A stretch of 64,000 nucleotides of DNA. It comes from Primula veris. Lineage: Eukaryota > Streptophyta > Magnoliopsida > Ericales > Primulaceae. The notes beneath the pieces were generated by a model, which saw nothing but the letters and a program-made list of their open reading frames with translations, was not told where the DNA came from and made no database searches. The stretch spans positions 7,881,501 to 7,945,500 of the forward strand of contig OY821741.1 of the NCBI GenBank assembly GCA_963682055.1, in the 5' to 3' direction. Of this stretch, positions 23,002 to 32,864 are shown one piece after another. Each line of letters opens with the position of its first letter. The first letter of the stretch is position 1. Both the position numbers and the translations under genes were made by a program.

Positions 23002-23957
23002 TTATGATGATACTATATGATCCGTTGCACCACTATCAATTATCCAACGAGAAGTTTGCATATCGAACGAACCTGGTATGGTATTAACAGCATTAGCCTG
23101 TGAATTTATTTCCCCATTACCCTTTTGATTTATGATTGACATTATTTGTTGGAGCTGTATGTCAGAGAGTCCATTTAGGGCTTGATTTGCAGCCGTTGCC
23201 CCTTCACTTTCAGAAACAAGGTTCGCCGCTGTTCTTGCTACTCCACCTGTCCTCGATTTTCGATCTCTGTATTTTGGATGGCCCTGAGGAAAACCATGAA
23301 GTTGATAGCAAGTATCGATGTAGTGCCCCGGTGTATCACAATGCACGCAGTGAGGGCGCCACCCGTTCCCTCCGTTGCTCTGTCGCCGGAAACCTTGTTC
23401 ACCACGGTGGGTCTGATTCCCATGGTGGTTCAACTGATACACCGATTGGTCCGCACGATGGACCTGATCTGAACGATCACCACGGTGGGTCTGATCCCCA
23501 CCTCGATTTTGTCGACCGTTGCGGACCGCCATGGCGGCGGACATCTCCGAAGCTTGAGGAGCACTATGGGTAAGTGCTCTTTGTCTTTCTTCTTGGGCTA
23601 TGGAATAATATGTTTGGCGTACCGATGGAAGAGGATTCATTAGTAGCACTTGACCTCGTACTGCCGCGTACGAGTCGTTAAGACCCATCAGAAATTGCAT
23701 TAGCTTTTGCTGATCTAGCTGTGCCCCGCATTGGCACGATTCAGCATATGACGCGAGCTCATCCCAAAGCCCTTTCAGTTTCATGTAATAAGCAGCGACG
23801 GACTGTTGGTCCTGCCTAAGGTATGCTATATCTCGTTGGATTTCATAAATCCGAGGGGCATTGCTTTGGGAGAAACGCTCGCGTAGATCCTCCCACACTT
23901 CGCGGGCCGTAACGTAATAGACTACGCTGTCCGCAATATCTGAAGCAAGTGAGTTCA
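23002..23957 (-). pseudogene. Outer copia gag C-terminal part and protease start
   Basis: Continuation of the gag frame whose N-terminal part is at 34111-34401; the inner element separates them at the duplicated GTTCA. It contains the gag helical core (VWEDLRERFSQSN..., YYMKLKGLWDEL), a repeated Gln-Thr-His-Arg-Gly-rich basic stretch and one zinc knuckle of form C-x2-C-x4-H-x4-C (CVHCDTPGHYIDTC). It then runs into the protease with WIIDSGATDHIV, where an in-frame TAA (23002-23004) stops it just before the next frame. Confidence 0.85.
23953..23957. repeat. Target site duplication GTTCA (left)
   Basis: Identical to 34111-34115; marks insertion of the inner element into the outer gag. Confidence 0.95.
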
Positions 23958-23999
23958 TGAAATTCCTATCCGTTGTTCTAGATGCAGTTTTGCAGTAAG

Positions 24000-24075
24000 G
24001 TTCCAAGTGGGGTTGGAACTGCAGTTGGAACCAAGTGTATAAGGTTCCAAGTGATGTTGGAACTGCAGTTGGAAC
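24000..24075. repeat. GTTNNAAC triplets at 12-bp pitch (3' LTR, outer pair)
   Basis: Eight-mers start at 24000, 24012, 24024 and again at 24044, 24056, 24068 (GTTCCAAG, GTTGGAAC, GTTGGAAC in each). The same arrangement is in the other LTR at 32907-32982. Confidence 0.9.
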
Positions 24076-24970
24076 CAAGTGTATTAATGGACAGAACTAT
24101 TTTAAAATTAAATGTACTTGAAAATAATTCACACGCACATTTAACAACGGAGTTCACCTAACTAGGCTACGTCTCCGGGGCACTTACCCAGATTATGATA
24201 TTATAAAAAGCCTACAATATATGACTCAAGTCTTAATGAAAAACTTAAGACTCCCTCTAGGTTTTCTGCCTATCACTATATTGCTCCTACTCTATAACTA
24301 TCACTTATAAATCAATGGCATCCCACCATTGTTTTCTTTTTAAAGCTCACGTGTATTCTCTCTAGAAAATAAGTTCTTTATAATTTAGAACACACACATT
24401 TACAAGCTTAGTTATCAACTATATATAAGCAAAAACAATCTTCTATCTTTGAAGGTCTTTTGTGATTGCTTTTGACTTTAATGATTGGCTTTAGTCTTTC
24501 CATGTAATACGTGATTCTTCAGCGTGAATAGACTCCAATCATGATTGGTTGATACCTGTTAAATAACAAGCTTGATTGTAGGAGTTAGTATTTTCCTATA
24601 ACAAGGAAACATATAAAAAGATCATATCTTGGTAAGATGATATCTTTTAGATATTCATGTAAGACATTAACTCCTAATTTTATTCAATCTTAAACATATC
24701 ATACTGATTTGATAGGGAACAAAGATTGAAACAAGTGATAAGGATAATCATAAGAGAAGAGATCATATTCAAAAGGAAACAACCTTATAAACTAATCTCT
24801 TTATATCTTTAATAAGACATCTTTCCTTAACACTTTGATATTCTCAATAAACACATATAAAACGTTTAAGACCTTATGAGAATATATCCTGCATACTTTA
24901 AAACAAGTAATTATATTAAAGAATGGTTATGCAGAAAAATGGAACTAAACAGAATTTTGCTAAACAACAG

Positions 24971-25093
24971 GTTTGAACTGAGGTTGCAACTGGTACTTGA
25001 AACCTGTTAGCATAGGTTCCAACTTAGGTTGCAACTGGTACTTGGAACCTGTCAGCAGAGGTTGCAACTGAGGTTGCAACTGGTACTTGGAAC
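24971..25093. repeat. GTTNNAAC triplets (3' LTR, inner array)
   Basis: Three triplets: starts 24971, 24983, 24996; 25016, 25028, 25041; 25061, 25073, 25086. Spacing is 12 then 13 bp, with about 45 bp between triplets. Confidence 0.9.
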
Positions 25094-25191
25094 CTGTCAA
25101 TCCTGTCTTAGTTCTTAATAACAGTTAGGATTTATTTAGTAAAAACCAATAGACAATTAACAATATTTAGACCAGAAATCTGGTCCTAACA

Positions 25192-25203
25192 ATCTCCCCC
25201 TTT
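25192..25203 (-). promoter_or_regulatory. Polypurine tract of inner element
   Basis: Minus-strand AAAGGGGGAGAT directly before the 3' LTR. Confidence 0.8.
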
Positions 25204-25574
25204 GTCATTGGTTTTGACAAATCAATAAAGTTTATAAATCATCCCAACCACCTGCAAATTCAATATCAGTAAACTCCCCCTGTATGTTAGAATTGCAGGC
25301 ATATTATATAAGCACAATGTATGTGCACACAGTAAGTTTTCAGACCTGTTTCAAGTTTAAAGGCATTCATACTTCAATAAGATATTTTCAGAAGGAAACT
25401 GCAGAATTATTAAAGCCAAACAGATTAAAGCCAAACAGGCTAAAGCCAAACAGGCATAAAATTGTCTTAATACAGCATAATTGAAAAGCAGAATAAAGTC
25501 TTGAAAACATCAGAATGAAACTAAAACAACAAAACATAAACTTCACTCCCCCTATTTGTCAGCAACCATTGGAA
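25204..25574. other. 3' untranslated region of inner element
   Basis: Non-coding stretch between the extra ORF and the 3' LTR. It contains a short tandem repeat of AAGCCAAACAG (about 25413-25455) and a second CTCCCCC purine/pyrimidine stretch near 25276 and 25546, resembling the multiple purine tracts of Sireviruses. Confidence 0.5.
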
Positions 25575-26861
25575 TTAGTCACTTGGAATATCACACTGTG
25601 GGGGTCTTTCTCTTAGAGGATTCTGCCTGACTACTTCTTCATCTTCTGCATTGTCATCCTCACTGCTGATTGAAAAACCATCATGACTTTGAGTGTCATT
25701 ACTGTCATCATCCTCACTTTCTATGAGATTCACCAGCAGCTTGTTTATCTGATAGTCATCAGCATCCAGTTCAGCTCTCCTTTCTTGATTGTAGGCCAAC
25801 TTCTGTTGTAAGTACCACCTTATACCTTTCTTCTTTGCTGAAGGAGCAGTTGAAGTTTCTTCTTCTTTTTCTTTCCCTTTGTCACCAGAAATGTCATTGA
25901 CATGCCCTTCTTTTAACAGTTTGGCAGAAATATAGAGAGCAGAGGGACAATCTGTGATTGGTTCATTAGTGATACTAATAGGAGAATCTCTATTCATAGA
26001 AGCAACTTGACTCAGAATAATACTGGAGATTAGGCAGGGGAATGGAAGCAGAATGGATGATGAATTATCATCACTGAAATCCCTTATAAGGTTAAAGATA
26101 TGATGGCCAAAGTTTATGGGTAGAGAAGACATTATCTTATACAGAAAGATGGCCATGTCTTTGTTAACTCTGGAGGGTTGTTTGGTAGGGGTCCAGTTGA
26201 ACCTAGCAATTTTATGCAATACAGCAGCACAAAGTGTGAGAGAGGATGTTTTGATGGAAGTACCATCAAAGCTAGTGTTCTTTCCAGTTAGAACCAGAGC
26301 AATAACTTCCATATCATACTCAGCATTATCCACAGAAGGATTGGGTATATTCAGACAGTTATTAATTAACTCAGGTGTAAAGTCTAAAGTTATTCCCCTA
26401 AGAAAGACCCTTCCAAACATAGGATTACTTTTATCAAAGACACCACTAGTCAAGTTGGCATAAAATTCTTTAACTACAGCAGGATAGTAGGAACTAGCAT
26501 AAGAAATAGTTTCTCCTAATCCAACAGCAAAGAGCATTTTTTCAACATACACTTGTATGTATGGATAACTAACCAAATTGAGCCTTCTTTCACAATGGAT
26601 TTCTTTACTAGAGTAAGCCCTAAATCTCCTATAAGATTTTCTACTCCAGAATCGAGGATCAACTTCATTGAATCTAGGAACAAACTCAAACTTATCTTTA
26701 ATAGGCTCATTCTCAGGATTCCTCCTAGCACGTTTTTTAGTCCTATGTTTCTTAGAAGAGGAGGACTCATTTACCTTTGCCTTAGAGCTAGGACTGGTTG
26801 GAGATTTGTTTATGAAGTCCCTTAGAGTGCAGTCATCATCAGAATTGGGGTTCATAGACAT
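25575..26861 (-). CDS. Extra ORF downstream of pol (plant-transposon-domain-like protein)
   Basis: A 428-residue ATG-started frame in the position of the env-like or additional ORF of Sireviruses. The N-terminus is Ser-rich and then strongly basic (KKHRTKKRARR, about residues 36-46), which could be a nuclear signal. The middle part (from FVPRFNEVDPRFWSRK, residues about 60-290) resembles the putative plant transposon protein domain often seen in retroelement-associated ORFs, as far as I recall. The C-terminus is acidic (SEDDDSND..., SSEDDNAEDEE) and ends in Pro/Arg-rich PLRERPPQC. I see no clear signal peptide or transmembrane anchor, so an envelope function is not supported. A GTTNNAAC triplet lies immediately upstream of the ATG. 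Confidence 0.8.
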   Translation of the reverse strand: MSMNPNSDDDCTLRDFINKSPTSPSSKAKVNESSSSKKHRTKKRARRNPENEPIKDKFEFVPRFNEVDPRFWSRKSYRRFRAYSSKEIHCERRLNLVSYPYIQVYVEKMLFAVGLGETISYASSYYPAVVKEFYANLTSGVFDKSNPMFGRVFLRGITLDFTPELINNCLNIPNPSVDNAEYDMEVIALVLTGKNTSFDGTSIKTSSLTLCAAVLHKIARFNWTPTKQPSRVNKDMAIFLYKIMSSLPINFGHHIFNLIRDFSDDNSSSILLPFPCLISSIILSQVASMNRDSPISITNEPITDCPSALYISAKLLKEGHVNDISGDKGKEKEEETSTAPSAKKKGIRWYLQQKLAYNQERRAELDADDYQINKLLVNLIESEDDDSNDTQSHDGFSISSEDDNAEDEEVVRQNPLRERPPQCDIPSD

Positions 26862-26862
26862 G

Positions 26863-26894
26863 GTTGCAACTGGGGTTGGAACCTTACTTAGAAC
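26863..26894. repeat. GTTNNAAC triplet at start of extra ORF
   Basis: Starts at 26863, 26875 and 26887 (GTTGCAAC, GTTGGAAC, CTTAGAAC), ending one base upstream of the ATG on the minus strand. Confidence 0.9.
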
Positions 26895-27813
26895 CTTGAA
26901 GAGGATTTTACAGAGACCTAGGTTTTAACAGTTTAGAGAGAGAGAGAGATTCTGTAAATTGTAGTTGATTTTGGATAGTAAAAAGAAGTTTATATAAAGA
27001 GCAATTAAGTCCATATCTTTTTGAAATAGGAAGGAGATACATGCAAATAAATTTTAAAACAGATTTAGGCAAAAAAATAGGGAATATCTTATCAACAATT
27101 TAAGGAAATCACAGCAAGATCACGAAAAGAAGATACATCCAACCAATTATACAGATAAACATTCCTTTTTGCATAAACAGATTTATCCAAAATTTGAAAA
27201 TACAAGAGTTGAAGCTTTGAAGGATATTTGAATTGATTCAAGATAAAGATAGCAATTAGAAAGATATTTAAGCTTTTGAAAAACAAAAATCTAGCAATTT
27301 ACCTAAGAAAATATGTTTATCATTGAATAGCCTTAATAAAGATTAGATTTTAGGAGCTTATATTGAGCAAATCCGTTTTTATCCCTACACAAAAACTAGT
27401 TTGATGACCTCAGCAAGGAAAGAGTATAAGTGATGTCAAAAAAAAATAAGACTATGTCTTGACAGTTATAAAGTAGACTGAGGTTTCAACTGATGTTTCA
27501 ACTGAGCTTGCAACCAGTATTTTTAACACGAGGTTTCAACTGATGTTGCAACTGAACTTCCAACCAACTATTGAGAGTGTGAGGTTTCAACTGATGTTGC
27601 AACTGAAGTTGCAACCATCATAAAAAATTTGCACTTTGTGCTTGCAACTCTATTACCAGAGAGGTTTTTAAGGACAAGTTACCTCACATCTGTTTTTGAG
27701 ACACCAAAAAGCGGCTTTTTCAAGAAAAAAACATCATAGCTCAAAATAAGACTTTAACCTTAGAAATAAAACTTATTAAAGGTACTCAACACAGACATAT
27801 TTAGCAAAAGTAT
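26895..27813. other. Spacer between pol and extra ORF of inner element
   Basis: Non-coding, with a GA run at about 26935-26950 and three motif triplets at 27483-27615. Could hold a promoter or splice signals for the extra ORF; none is evident by eye. Confidence 0.5.
27483..27615. repeat. Three GTTNNAAC triplets in pol-extra ORF spacer
   Basis: Starts 27483, 27495, 27507; 27533, 27545, 27557; 27584, 27596, 27608. Each is an exact 12-bp pitch; the triplets are 50-51 bp apart. Confidence 0.95.
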
Positions 27814-30800
27814 TCAATTAGATTGATAATGACATACCCCTATGTCACTTCTTAATGATTCAAACTTGTTTGTATCAAGGGGCTTTGTGAAAATATCTGC
27901 TAATTGTCTTTCAGTTGAAACATGTTCTAAAATTAAGCTCTTTTCTTCAACTAGTTCTCTAATAAAATGATGCCTTAGATCAATATGTTTGGTTCTGGAA
28001 TGTTGAACTGGATTTTTAGCCAAGTCTATAGCACTTTTGTTATCACAAAACAGAGTTAATATCTCTTGCTTAACATTATAATCAGTTAACATTTGTTTCA
28101 TCCAAATTAGTTGAGTGCATCCACTTCCAGCTGCAACATATTCTGCCTCAGCAGTAGATAAAGATATGCAATTTTGCTTTTTACTGAACCATGAAACAAG
28201 ATTGTTTCCAAAATAAAAACAACCACCAGAAGTACTCTTTCTATCATCTATGTTTCCTGCCCAATCTGCATCACAGTAGCCACTAAGAAAATGGTTTGTA
28301 TCTTTAGAGTACCATAGGCCTAGATGAGGTGTTCCTTTTACATACCTTAGAATTCTTTTGACGGCTAGAAGATGAGGTTCTAAAGGATTTGCTTGATATC
28401 TGGCACAAACTCCTACACTTAAGCAAAGGTCTGGTCTACTAGCAGTTAAATACAGCAAACTTCCAATCATGGATCTATAAAGACTGGGACAAACACTTTT
28501 TCCTTTATCATTTTTAGACAGTTTAAGGGTAGTACTCATAGGAGTTCTCTTTTCTTTACTCTCACTTAGACCAAACTTCTTAACAAGATTGTCTGCATAC
28601 TTGCTTTGACATAGAAAAATCCCTTTCTCATTCTGTTTAACTTGCAATCCTAAAAAGTAAGTCAATTCACCTCCACCACTCATTTCAAATTCATTTTTCA
28701 TATCAGAAATGAATTCTTCTATCCTATTATTAGAAGATGAGCCAAACACAATGTCATCAACATATATTTGAGCAACAATTATATCCTTTGTAGTTTTCTT
28801 TGTAAACAGAGTTTTATCAACTCCCCCTCTTTTAAAACCTTTTTCAAGCAAAAACTTGGTTAATCTATCATACCAAGCTCTAGGGGCTTGCTTAAGACCA
28901 TACAAGGCCTTTTTCAGCAAATAAACATGTTCAGGAAAGTTAGGATCTTCAAATCCCTTAGGTTGACAGACATAAACCTCTTCATTAATCACACCATTAA
29001 GAAAAGCACTCTTTATGTCAAGTTGAAACAGTTTAAAATCATACAGACATGCAAGAGATAGTAGCATTCTAATGGATTCAATTCTAGCTACAGGAGCAAA
29101 GGTTTCATCAAAGTCAATTCCCTCAATTTGTGTATAACCCTGAGCTACCAACCTAGCTTTATTCCTGATAATGACTCCATCCTCATCACTTTTATTTCTA
29201 AAAATCCATTTAGTCCCTATAACATTTTTATTAGAAGGTCTGGGTACTAAAGTCCATACATCATTTCTCTCAAATTGAGCCAATTCATCCTGCATAGCTA
29301 AAATCCATTCACTATCTTCTAGAGCTTCTTTTATATTCTTAGGTTCTAACTGAGAGATATAACAAGCAAAGTGAACAACATTATTTCTTTTACCTCTGGT
29401 TTTCATACCTGAAGTAACTTCTCCTATGACATTGTCAAGAGAATGATTTTTCTGAGTCCTTACATAGCGAGGCCTGCTAGTTGACTGAGCATGAGAACTT
29501 TCTTCTTCTTCTTTAGATTCAGCAGCATTCTGGGTTTCAACTGTGGTTCCAACCTCAGTTCCAACCTCAGTTGTAACCTCAGTTGCAACTGGACTTCCAA
29601 CCACTCTGGGACTTCCAGTTTGTTGAGTTTCTTCTTTCTCTTTTTCTGTAGTCTCAGCCTGTTCATCATCACCTGTAATCTCATCAACAGTTTTTAGGTC
29701 ATCAAATAACACATTATAAGATTCCATAACACAGTTTGTTCTTTGATTGAAAACTCTAAATGCTCTACTATTCTGAGCATAACCAAGAAAAATCCCTTTA
29801 TCACTTTTAGAGTCAAATTTACCAAGATGCTCTCTATCTCTGAGAATGTAGCAAACACATCCAAAAACTTGAAAATACTTTACATTGGGTTTTCTATCTT
29901 TCCATATTTCATAAGCTGTCATGGAAGTACCTTTAGTAATATAAACTCTATTAACTATATGACAGGCAGTATTAACAGCTTCAGCCCAAAATCTATTGGC
30001 AAGTTTCTTAGAGTTAAGCATTACTCTAGCCATTTCCTGAATGGTTCTATTTTTCCTTTCAACTATGCCATTTTGCTGTGGAGTCTTAGGAGCAGAGAAC
30101 TCATGACATATTCCTAAGGAGTTGCAGAATTCTTTAAACCTGATATTTTCAAATTCAGTTCCATGATCACTTCTAATCCTAGCAATATTACCACTAGTGG
30201 AACCTTTTTCAAGTTGCAGTTTTAAGCACAGAGTTTTGAATAGTTCAAAAGTTTCAGACTTATCCTTTAAGAACACTACCCAAGAGTATCTAGAGAAATC
30301 ATCTACAACTACTAGAATGTACTTCTTACCACCTATACTAGCAGTTTGCATAGGACCCATCAAGTCAATGTGAAGAAGTTCTAAGACTCTCTTAGTGTAG
30401 ATTAGACTAGTACTTTTGTGAATACTTTTGGTTTGTTTGCCTATAGCACAATCACCACAGACACTTTGAGTTTTAACACTAAGTTTAGGAATTCCTCTTA
30501 TCAATTCCTTTTTAACAAGCTTATCTAAAGTTTTGTAATTCACATGCCCAAGCCTTTTATGCCAAATATCTACATTATTAGTAATGGCTTGATTACACCT
30601 ACTTTGAGGCAATTCTTTTTCAGCTTTTTCAAACACATAGCAACTGTTGGTTGATCTAACTCCAGTCATGATTAAATCATTATTAAGATTAGTAATTAGA
30701 CACCTTTCTTTGTCAAATTTAACAGTCATTTCATTATCACAGAGTTGACTGATACTAATAAGATTAGCTTTTAGACCATCTACAAGAAAAACATCCTCAA

Positions 30801-31123
30801 TATTAGGCATTCCAGGTTTGTTTAAGGTACCTTTACCAATAATTTTACCTGTATCTCCACCTCCAAACACAACAATGTTACCTGTAAGAATGGTGACATT
30901 TTTTAGGAGGCTTGCAGTACCTGTCATATGCTTAGAGCATCCACTGTCAAAATACCAATCATTAGAAGTAACAACATTCAAAGAGTTAATAACAGCTTTG
31001 TTGTTAGCAACTAAAGTTGCTTTTTCTTTAACTTTCCAGACCCATTTCAAATTTTTATTGACAGAAGCCAACCAGGTTTTCTGGGAAATATACTTTCTGT
31101 TTCTTTTTAAATAACACTGGATT
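27814..31123 (-). CDS. Inner Sirevirus-like pol polyprotein
   Basis: Open for 1,085 residues from 31071, with no ATG at that point (first codon TTG) and the frame continuing upstream into the end of gag. In order: aspartic protease (WYFDSGCSKHM), GAG pre-integrase zinc region (HKRLGHV..., CGDCAIGKQ), integrase with complete catalytic triad (LHIDLMG, RSDHGTEF, QQNGIVERKN), a variable linker with TEVT/TEVG repeats, reverse transcriptase (FQLDIKSAFLNG, YVDDIVFGSS), and RNase H (DADWAGN, STAEAEYVA, CDNKSA, ending in a normal-looking C-terminus). All catalytic motifs look intact, so enzymes could be functional. It is out of frame with gag by one base at an A7 run. Confidence 0.92.
29534..29601. 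repeat. Six GTTNNAAC units inside pol linker
   Basis: Starts 29534, 29546, 29558, 29570, 29582, 29594: six consecutive 12-bp steps. Being four codons long, the unit encodes the repeats TEVT, TEVG, TEVG on the minus strand. Confidence 0.95.
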
Positions 31124-32818
31124 TCAGAATGTCCAGGTTTTTTTACAGAAATTACACAACTTCAACCTAAAGTTATTTTTATCCCTAAAGCTATTCAGTT
31201 TGTTCATGGTTGCAACTTTGGTTGTAACTGAGCTTCCAACCTTCTTTACATAAACCTGAGTTTTATTCCTGGTTGCAACTCTGGTTGCAACTGAGCTTCT
31301 AACCTTGTGGTCAAAATCATGAGTTTTAGCTTTAGCAACAGCTTCAATAAAAGTAGTTTTTCCTGTACTCTTACCACCATAGTAACCTAGACCACTGATA
31401 TCTTTGGAGCCTCTAGAATATGACAGCATGTCATCTAATTTATCTGAAGCAGAAACATTCAGCAATTTTATTATCTTTTTAGTTTCAGTAAGTTCAGCCA
31501 GTTGTAATTTAAGCTTCTCAGTAAGACTTTTAACCTCATCCTTTAGATCAACATTCAGTTTGCTTATGATCAAGGATTGTTTACTCAGACATTTATACTT
31601 TTCATACAGAACAAGGTATTGCTTAGTAATGTTTTCATCAGAAGGCTCTTCCTCATCACTGCTATATGTTTCACAGGCAGTTGTAACTGGGGTTGAAACC
31701 TGCTCACAGTCACTTTCATAAGTAGGTTCTTTTTCAGTGATTATTCCCATGAAATTAACAAAATTGGAACCATCCTCTTCATCACTGTTACTCTCAGAAT
31801 CACTATCACTATGAGTGGTTATATAAGCATTTTTGTTTCTTTTTAAAGTGTTTGCACACTCAGCCTGAATATGACCAAAACCTCTACATTCTCTACACTG
31901 AATCTCTTTAGGTTTGTATTCTTTGTTATCCTTTTCTTTGGAATTCCACTTTCCTGTGGAGTTATTATTGAACCTAGACTCTGTCTTAAACTGGTTATCC
32001 TTTTTCTGAAAGTTTTTAGATGAACCAGTATCATCCTCCTTTTTCTTATAAAACTTCTTGTACACCTTTTTTGCAAAGAAAGCTAGTTGTTCTTCATCAC
32101 TCATTTTATCACAGGCATTAGATTCAGATTTCTTAGCTTGAAAAGCTATTCCCTTTTCTGGTCTTTTATGTTTGAAGAATTTCAGTTCATGAGTACTTAG
32201 ATTTCCTATGAGTTCTTCAAGTTTAAGATTATCTAAGTCAGTTGATTCTTCAATAGCTGTGACCTTAATTTCAAACCTTTCTGGGAGTGACCTAAGAGTT
32301 TTCTTAACAAGTTTAGCATCACTGTATTTTTCACCTAAGGTTCCAGCTTGATGAGCAATGTGGCAGATTCTACCATTAAATTGTTCAATGTTTTCATCTT
32401 CCTCCATTCTTAAGTTCTCAAATTGGGTAGTTAACTGTTGAAGTTTGAAAGCTTTTACTTTAGTGGTTCCTTCAAAAGTAACTTGCAAAATATCCCATGC
32501 TTCTTTAGCTGTTTCACAATGAGAGATATACCTGAATACGCTGCGAGTTACACCAGCAAAAATCAAGTTTATGGCTGTTGAGTTGGCACTTGATTTTCTG
32601 TCTTCTTCAGCAGACCATCTGTCTTCAGCTAAGAGAATCAGTTCTCCTTCATTATCCATGGTAGTTGGAGCCTCCCATCCATACATAACAGTCTTCCATG
32701 CATGTTCATTCTGCTGTTTGATGAAAGACCTCATTCTGATTTTCCATACTCCATAGTTTACTCCTCCTTCAAGCAATGGAGGTTTGTTGAAGGCGTTTCC
32801 TTCCCTCATTAAGTCCAT
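31124..32818 (-). CDS. Inner Sirevirus-like gag
   Basis: A 564-residue ATG-started frame in good initiation context (AACAATGG). It has the copia gag N-terminal domain (NYGVWKIRMRSFI, KEAWDILQVTFEG, LRSLPERF), a basic linker, and a zinc knuckle C-x2-C-x4-H-x4-C (CRECRGFGHIQAEC, residues about 306-319). Then comes an acidic Ser/Asp/Glu stretch, a coiled-coil-like Lys/Leu region and two VATRVAT / VTTKVAT repeats coded by the 12-bp motif. The frame ends at 31124 inside what would be a second zinc knuckle; the remaining ligands are readable one base out of frame, continuous with pol. Gag forms the cytoplasmic particle and binds RNA. Confidence 0.9.
   Translation of the reverse strand: MDLMREGNAFNKPPLLEGGVNYGVWKIRMRSFIKQQNEHAWKTVMYGWEAPTTMDNEGELILLAEDRWSAEEDRKSSANSTAINLIFAGVTRSVFRYISHCETAKEAWDILQVTFEGTTKVKAFKLQQLTTQFENLRMEEDENIEQFNGRICHIAHQAGTLGEKYSDAKLVKKTLRSLPERFEIKVTAIEESTDLDNLKLEELIGNLSTHELKFFKHKRPEKGIAFQAKKSESNACDKMSDEEQLAFFAKKVYKKFYKKKEDDTGSSKNFQKKDNQFKTESRFNNNSTGKWNSKEKDNKEYKPKEIQCRECRGFGHIQAECANTLKRNKNAYITTHSDSDSESNSDEEDGSNFVNFMGIITEKEPTYESDCEQVSTPVTTACETYSSDEEEPSDENITKQYLVLYEKYKCLSKQSLIISKLNVDLKDEVKSLTEKLKLQLAELTETKKIIKLLNVSASDKLDDMLSYSRGSKDISGLGYYGGKSTGKTTFIEAVAKAKTHDFDHKVRSSVATRVATRNKTQVYVKKVGSSVTTKVATMNKLNSFRDKNNFRLKLCNFCKKTWTF
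31138..31144 (-). other. A7 frameshift site joining gag and pol
   Basis: Seven T on the plus strand (AAAAAAA in the mRNA) in the second zinc knuckle. Upstream of it the gag frame holds the first two Cys; downstream the pol frame holds the His and last Cys at proper spacing. Either a one-base slippage mutation, an assembly error, or a +1 ribosomal shift site. Confidence 0.75.
31209..31303. repeat. Two GTTNNAAC triplets inside gag
   Basis: Starts 31209, 31221, 31233 and 31272, 31284, 31296, exact 12-bp pitch, third unit CTTCYAAC in both. Confidence 0.95.
31680..31699. repeat. GTTNNAAC doublet inside gag
   Basis: GTTGTAAC at 31680 and GTTGAAAC at 31692, again 12 bp apart. Confidence 0.8.
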
Positions 32819-32850
32819 TGTTACTAGAACACAGGATCCACACTAAGTAA

Positions 32851-32862
32851 GCTCTGATACCA
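32851..32862 (-). promoter_or_regulatory. Primer-binding site of inner element
   Basis: Minus-strand TGGTATCAGAGC, complement of initiator-Met tRNA 3' end, two bases from the 5' LTR. Confidence 0.95.
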
Positions 32863-32864
32863 AT

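Larger units (their letters stand above)
23958..25191 (-). repeat. 3' LTR of inner Sirevirus-like element
   Basis: 1,234 bp, ends TGAAATTCC and CCTAACA. It carries five clusters of the GTTNNAAC motif (two at 24000-24075, three at 24971-25093) and a perfect palindrome GACCAGAAATCTGGTC at 25170-25185. Confidence 0.95.

Noticed and set aside
23136..23573. 145-residue plus-strand frame over the outer gag
   Set aside because: Antisense shadow of the gag zinc-knuckle and basic region; no independent signal.
24078..24078. Apparent gag start within the inner LTR
   Set aside because: The frame merely runs from the inner 3' LTR into the outer gag; the real gag start is at 34401.
25575..26861. Viral envelope protein
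   Set aside because: No signal peptide or transmembrane segment is evident; the sequence is soluble, basic then acidic.
26116..26928. Plus-strand frames over the extra ORF of the inner element
   Set aside because: Antisense shadows; the minus-strand frame is longer, starts with ATG and has coherent composition.
27483..27615. CRISPR-like or satellite array
   Set aside because: Units are 8-mers at 12-bp pitch with no unique spacers, in a plant retroelement; neither class fits.
32851..32862. tRNA-like segment GCTCTGATACCA
   Set aside because: It is the primer-binding site of an LTR element, not a tRNA gene; no cloverleaf found here or elsewhere in the window.
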